From Arthrobacter sp. Marseille-P9274 (lineage in GTDB: Bacteria; Actinomycetota; Actinomycetes; Actinomycetales; Micrococcaceae), in assembly GCF_946892675.1 (NCBI RefSeq), contig NZ_CAMPOV010000003.1:124001-188000 (forward strand): a DNA stretch of 64,000 nt, written 5' to 3'. The position numbers and the translations under genes are program-made. A model generated the notes under the pieces. That model made no database searches. It was not told the DNA's origin and saw nothing but the letters and a program-made list of their open reading frames with translations. Positions 61,804 through 64,000 of this stretch are shown in pieces. How positions within the stretch are numbered: the stretch's first letter is position 1; every line of letters begins with the position of its first letter.

Positions 61804-63390
61804 ATGACACTAACCGGACATTCCCTGATCGCCGGGGAAGCTGTTGCCGGAACCGAGGGCCGGGCCTTCGGTATCAACCCGTCCACCAACGAACAGCTGG
61901 AACCGGCCTACGGCCTGGTCAGCACGGAGCAGCTCAGGGCGGCCACCGCGGCGGCCGCGGATGCCTTCGAACCCTTCAGCAGCCTGGAGCCGGAGCGGCA
62001 CGCACGTTTCCTGGAAACCATCGCGGACAACATCGAAGCCATCGGTGACGAACTGATCGATCGGGCCTCGGCAGAGACGGGGCTCGGCGCCGAGCGGCTG
62101 CGCGGCGAGCGGGCCCGCACCACCGGCCAGCTACGGCTGTTTGCCGACGTCGTACGCCGCGGCGATTTCCGCGGCGTGCGGATCGATCCCGCCCTGCCGG
62201 ACCGCACGCCGCTGCCCCGCGCGGACATCAGGCTGCGCCAGATCCCGCTGGGACCCGTGGCAGTCTTCGGGGCCAGCAACTTTCCTCTCGCTTTCTCCGT
62301 GGCCGGCGGAGACACCGCCTCGGCTTTCGCGGCCGGCTGCCCGGTGATCGTCAAGGCGCACAACGCCCATCCCGGCACCTCGGAACTTGTCGGCCAGGCC
62401 ATCAGCCGCGCCGTCCGCGACCTCGAACTGCACCCCGGCGTCTTCTCGCTCGTGTACGGGGCCGGCACAAGCATCGGCCAGGAACTGGTCGCCGACCCGG
62501 CCATCAAGGCCGTCGGCTTCACCGGTTCCCGCGCGGGCGGCACCGCCCTGATGCGCACCGCAGCCGCCCGCCTCGAACCCATCCCGGTCTACGCCGAGAT
62601 GTCCTCGATCAATCCGGTCTACGTGCTCCCGGGGGCCGTGCGCGGCGATGCCGACGGCCTGGCCCGCCAGTACGTCGCCTCGGTGACCGGCAGCTCCGGC
62701 CAGCTGTGCACCTCGCCCGGACTCCTGTTTGTGCCCGCCGGCGAGGACGGGGACCGCCTGGCGGACGCCGTCGCCCGGGCCCTCACCGGACAGGCCGGCC
62801 AGACCATGCTGACCGAGGGAATCGCCTCGTCCTGGCAGCAGGGCTTCAGTTCGGTGGAGTCCGCAGCCGAGGTGGAACTGCTTGCCCGGGGCCAGGCAGG
62901 CACCACGGCGAACGCGCCCGCACCGGCGATTTTCAGCTCCGACCTGGATGTCTTCACCGGCAACCGCGTCCTCCACGAGGAGATCTTCGGCGCGGCCAGC
63001 CTCATCGTCCGCTACAAGAACGTGGAAGACCTCGCCGAGGCCACGGACCTGCTCGAGGGGCAGCTGACGGCCTCGGTCCAGGCCACCGAGGAGGACTACG
63101 CATCGGCCGCCGCCCTGATTCCGGTCCTGGAACGCAAGGTCGGCAGGATCATCATCAACGGGTGGCCCACGGGCGTGGAGGTCGGCCATGCCATGGTCCA
63201 CGGCGGCCCCTACCCGGCAACTTCGGCCCCGAGCACGACCTCGGTCGGCACGCTGGCCATCCACCGGTTCCTGCGGCCCGTCTCCTACCAGAACTTCCCC
63301 CAAGAGCTGCTTCCGGCACCCCTGCAGGACGCCAACCCCTGGCAGGTGAACCGGCTCGTCGACGGCGAAGCCGAGATCCAGCCCCGCTAG
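61804..63390 (+). CDS. aldehyde dehydrogenase, 2,5-dioxovalerate (alpha-ketoglutarate semialdehyde) type
   Basis: 528 residues, matching the long KGSADH group. VFGASNFPLAFSVAGGDTAS, the NAD region VGFTGSRAGGTALM, VYAEMSSINPVYVLPG with the general-base Glu and SSGQLCTSPGLLFVP with the catalytic Cys are present. These enzymes oxidise 2,5-dioxopentanoate to 2-oxoglutarate; others of the group use related semialdehydes. It is 84 bases after the SnoaL-like gene, on the same strand. It may oxidise the aldehyde produced by the amine oxidase. Confidence 0.87.
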   Translation: MTLTGHSLIAGEAVAGTEGRAFGINPSTNEQLEPAYGLVSTEQLRAATAAAADAFEPFSSLEPERHARFLETIADNIEAIGDELIDRASAETGLGAERLRGERARTTGQLRLFADVVRRGDFRGVRIDPALPDRTPLPRADIRLRQIPLGPVAVFGASNFPLAFSVAGGDTASAFAAGCPVIVKAHNAHPGTSELVGQAISRAVRDLELHPGVFSLVYGAGTSIGQELVADPAIKAVGFTGSRAGGTALMRTAAARLEPIPVYAEMSSINPVYVLPGAVRGDADGLARQYVASVTGSSGQLCTSPGLLFVPAGEDGDRLADAVARALTGQAGQTMLTEGIASSWQQGFSSVESAAEVELLARGQAGTTANAPAPAIFSSDLDVFTGNRVLHEEIFGAASLIVRYKNVEDLAEATDLLEGQLTASVQATEEDYASAAALIPVLERKVGRIIINGWPTGVEVGHAMVHGGPYPATSAPSTTSVGTLAIHRFLRPVSYQNFPQELLPAPLQDANPWQVNRLVDGEAEIQPR

Positions 63391-63414
63391 CGGCCTGTCC
63401 GCAGCCCAAAGCTT

Positions 63415-63460
63415 CCGGCCCCGGATGGACCTAAACCACCCAACCCTCATCCGGGGCCGG
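63415..63460 (+). terminator. hairpin between dehydrogenase and hydratase genes
   Basis: CCGGCCCCGGATG (63415-63427) pairs perfectly with CATCCGGGGCCGG (63448-63460) across a 20-base loop, followed by ATCTTCAC. It could be a weak or internal terminator. The hydratase gene begins 30 bases further, so read-through or an mRNA-processing role is also possible. Confidence 0.6.
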
Positions 63461-63489
63461 ATCTTCACATCTTGAAAGGAACCACACCC

Positions 63490-64000
63490 ATGTCCACCAT
63501 CACCCTCGAGGACGTCGCCGGCACCCTCCGCACCGCCCGGCAGCAGGGCGAGCCCATCGCCGCACCGACGGAGACCTGGCCCTCCCTGGACGCCGACGCC
63601 GCGTTCGCCGTCCAGAAAATCAACATCGACCAGGCCGTCGCCAACGGCGACCGTCTCGTGGGCTACAAGCTCGGGAACATCGCCAAGGTCATGCAGGATG
63701 CCTTCGGCCTCGACCAGCCGGACTACGGACACCTGCTGGCCAGCACCTTCGCCTGCGAGGGGACCGCCCTGGAGCGGGGCAGGTTCATCGAGCCGTTCGT
63801 GGAACTCGAGCCGGCCTTCGTCCTGCGGCGGCACCTGCGCGGCCCGAACGCTACCGTCGCCGACGTCGTGAATGCCGTCGAATTCGCCATGCCGGCGATC
63901 GAAATCATCGACTCCCGGGTCAAGGACTGGGCGATCGGGCTTCCGGACACGCTGGCCGACAACGGATCCACCGGAGCGGTCATTCTCGGCGGAACGCCCC
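63490..64000 (+). CDS. 2-keto-4-pentenoate hydratase family enzyme (cut by window end)
   Basis: 170 residues are visible from ATG 63490, behind AAAGGA, before the sequence ends. Family marks are VGYKLGNIAKVMQDAFGLDQ, a later FIEPFVELEPAFVL with metal-binding glutamates, AIEIIDSRVKDWAI and LADNGSTGAVILGG. The family includes 2-hydroxypentadienoate hydratase and 4-oxalocrotonate decarboxylase. The C-terminal third is missing, so hydratase and decarboxylase cannot be separated. It continues the IclR-controlled locus or begins a following unit. Confidence 0.85.
   Translation, partial: MSTITLEDVAGTLRTARQQGEPIAAPTETWPSLDADAAFAVQKINIDQAVANGDRLVGYKLGNIAKVMQDAFGLDQPDYGHLLASTFACEGTALERGRFIEPFVELEPAFVLRRHLRGPNATVADVVNAVEFAMPAIEIIDSRVKDWAIGLPDTLADNGSTGAVILGGTP

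Noticed and set aside
1-64000. CRISPR arrays, insertion sequences, integrases, tRNA or rRNA genes
   Set aside because: No regularly spaced repeats with unique spacers, transposase or integrase frames, or RNA gene cores were recognised on reading both strands. Small degenerate elements could still be missed by eye.

Overview
The window reads as a high-GC actinobacterial chromosome or large replicon, most likely a member of the Micrococcaceae such as Arthrobacter or a relative. This is inferred from GC-rich third codon positions, frequent GTG/TTG starts, dense ATGA/GTGA/TTGA gene overlaps, an actinobacterial-type long QcrA, a two-HTH Lrp protein and an actinobacterial-style SOS box. No rRNA, tRNA, CRISPR array, transposase or integrase was found. 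Nearly everything is accessory catabolism: importers, regulators and enzymes for aromatics, betaine, nucleosides, amides, ACC and tricarboxylates.

Layout. 1-1786: end of a flavin reductase and an HpaB-type two-component monooxygenase. 1892-3491: a RibD/DHFR-like reductase and a ketopantoate-reductase-like gene, then a GGTACC-rich tandem repeat. 3946-8612: nucleoside salvage (nucleoside hydrolase, MFS permease, ribokinase) divergent from a LacI regulator with a 16-bp operator. 8659-11181: an F420/NADP reductase-like gene, two small unknowns and a degenerate CPBP protein. 11342-17713: TetR regulator plus betT-betB-betA with two perfect operators, closed by a strong hairpin.

17930-29181 is a minus-strand aromatic-degradation island. 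It holds a C2/HsaA-like hydroxylase, a flavin reductase fused to a MarR-like domain, a LigB-type ring-cleavage dioxygenase, an active meta-cleavage hydrolase and a second hydrolase that has lost all three catalytic residues. A PucR regulator, an ABC importer and an HpaI-type aldolase complete it. 30272-35960: M20 peptidase, D-threonine-aldolase-like enzyme and amidase, divergent from an AbgT-type transporter. 35977-40586: an AcdR-like Lrp regulator divergent from ACC deaminase and an E1-type 2-oxoacid dehydrogenase, predicted to turn ACC via 2-oxobutyrate into propionyl units. A DapA-family lyase, an orphan soluble histidine kinase, a DUF6504-like gene behind a possible SOS box, and a GNAT gene follow.

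44382-50002: a TctABC tripartite transporter divergent from a TcuA-like tricarballylate dehydrogenase and its GntR regulator. 49999-53216: an orphan Rieske protein, an SDR, a membrane-anchored unknown and a quinone-reductase relic. 53217-64000 is a second degradation locus: two paralogous MFS carriers and an IclR regulator on the minus strand, and on the plus strand an FMN (LLM) monooxygenase, amine oxidase, two flavin reductases, a SnoaL-like protein, a 2,5-dioxovalerate-type dehydrogenase and a 2-keto-4-pentenoate hydratase cut by the window edge. Three promoters here share the same architecture: sigma-70-like -35/-10 boxes followed directly by the palindrome ACGTTCA-N5-TGAACGT or a one-mismatch version. 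This defines a local IclR regulon by sequence.

The most unusual items are the triad-less meta-cleavage hydrolase paralogue (24169-25014) beside its intact sister, the IclR regulon around an unassigned flavin-monooxygenase/amine-oxidase pathway, and the MarR-fused flavin reductase.
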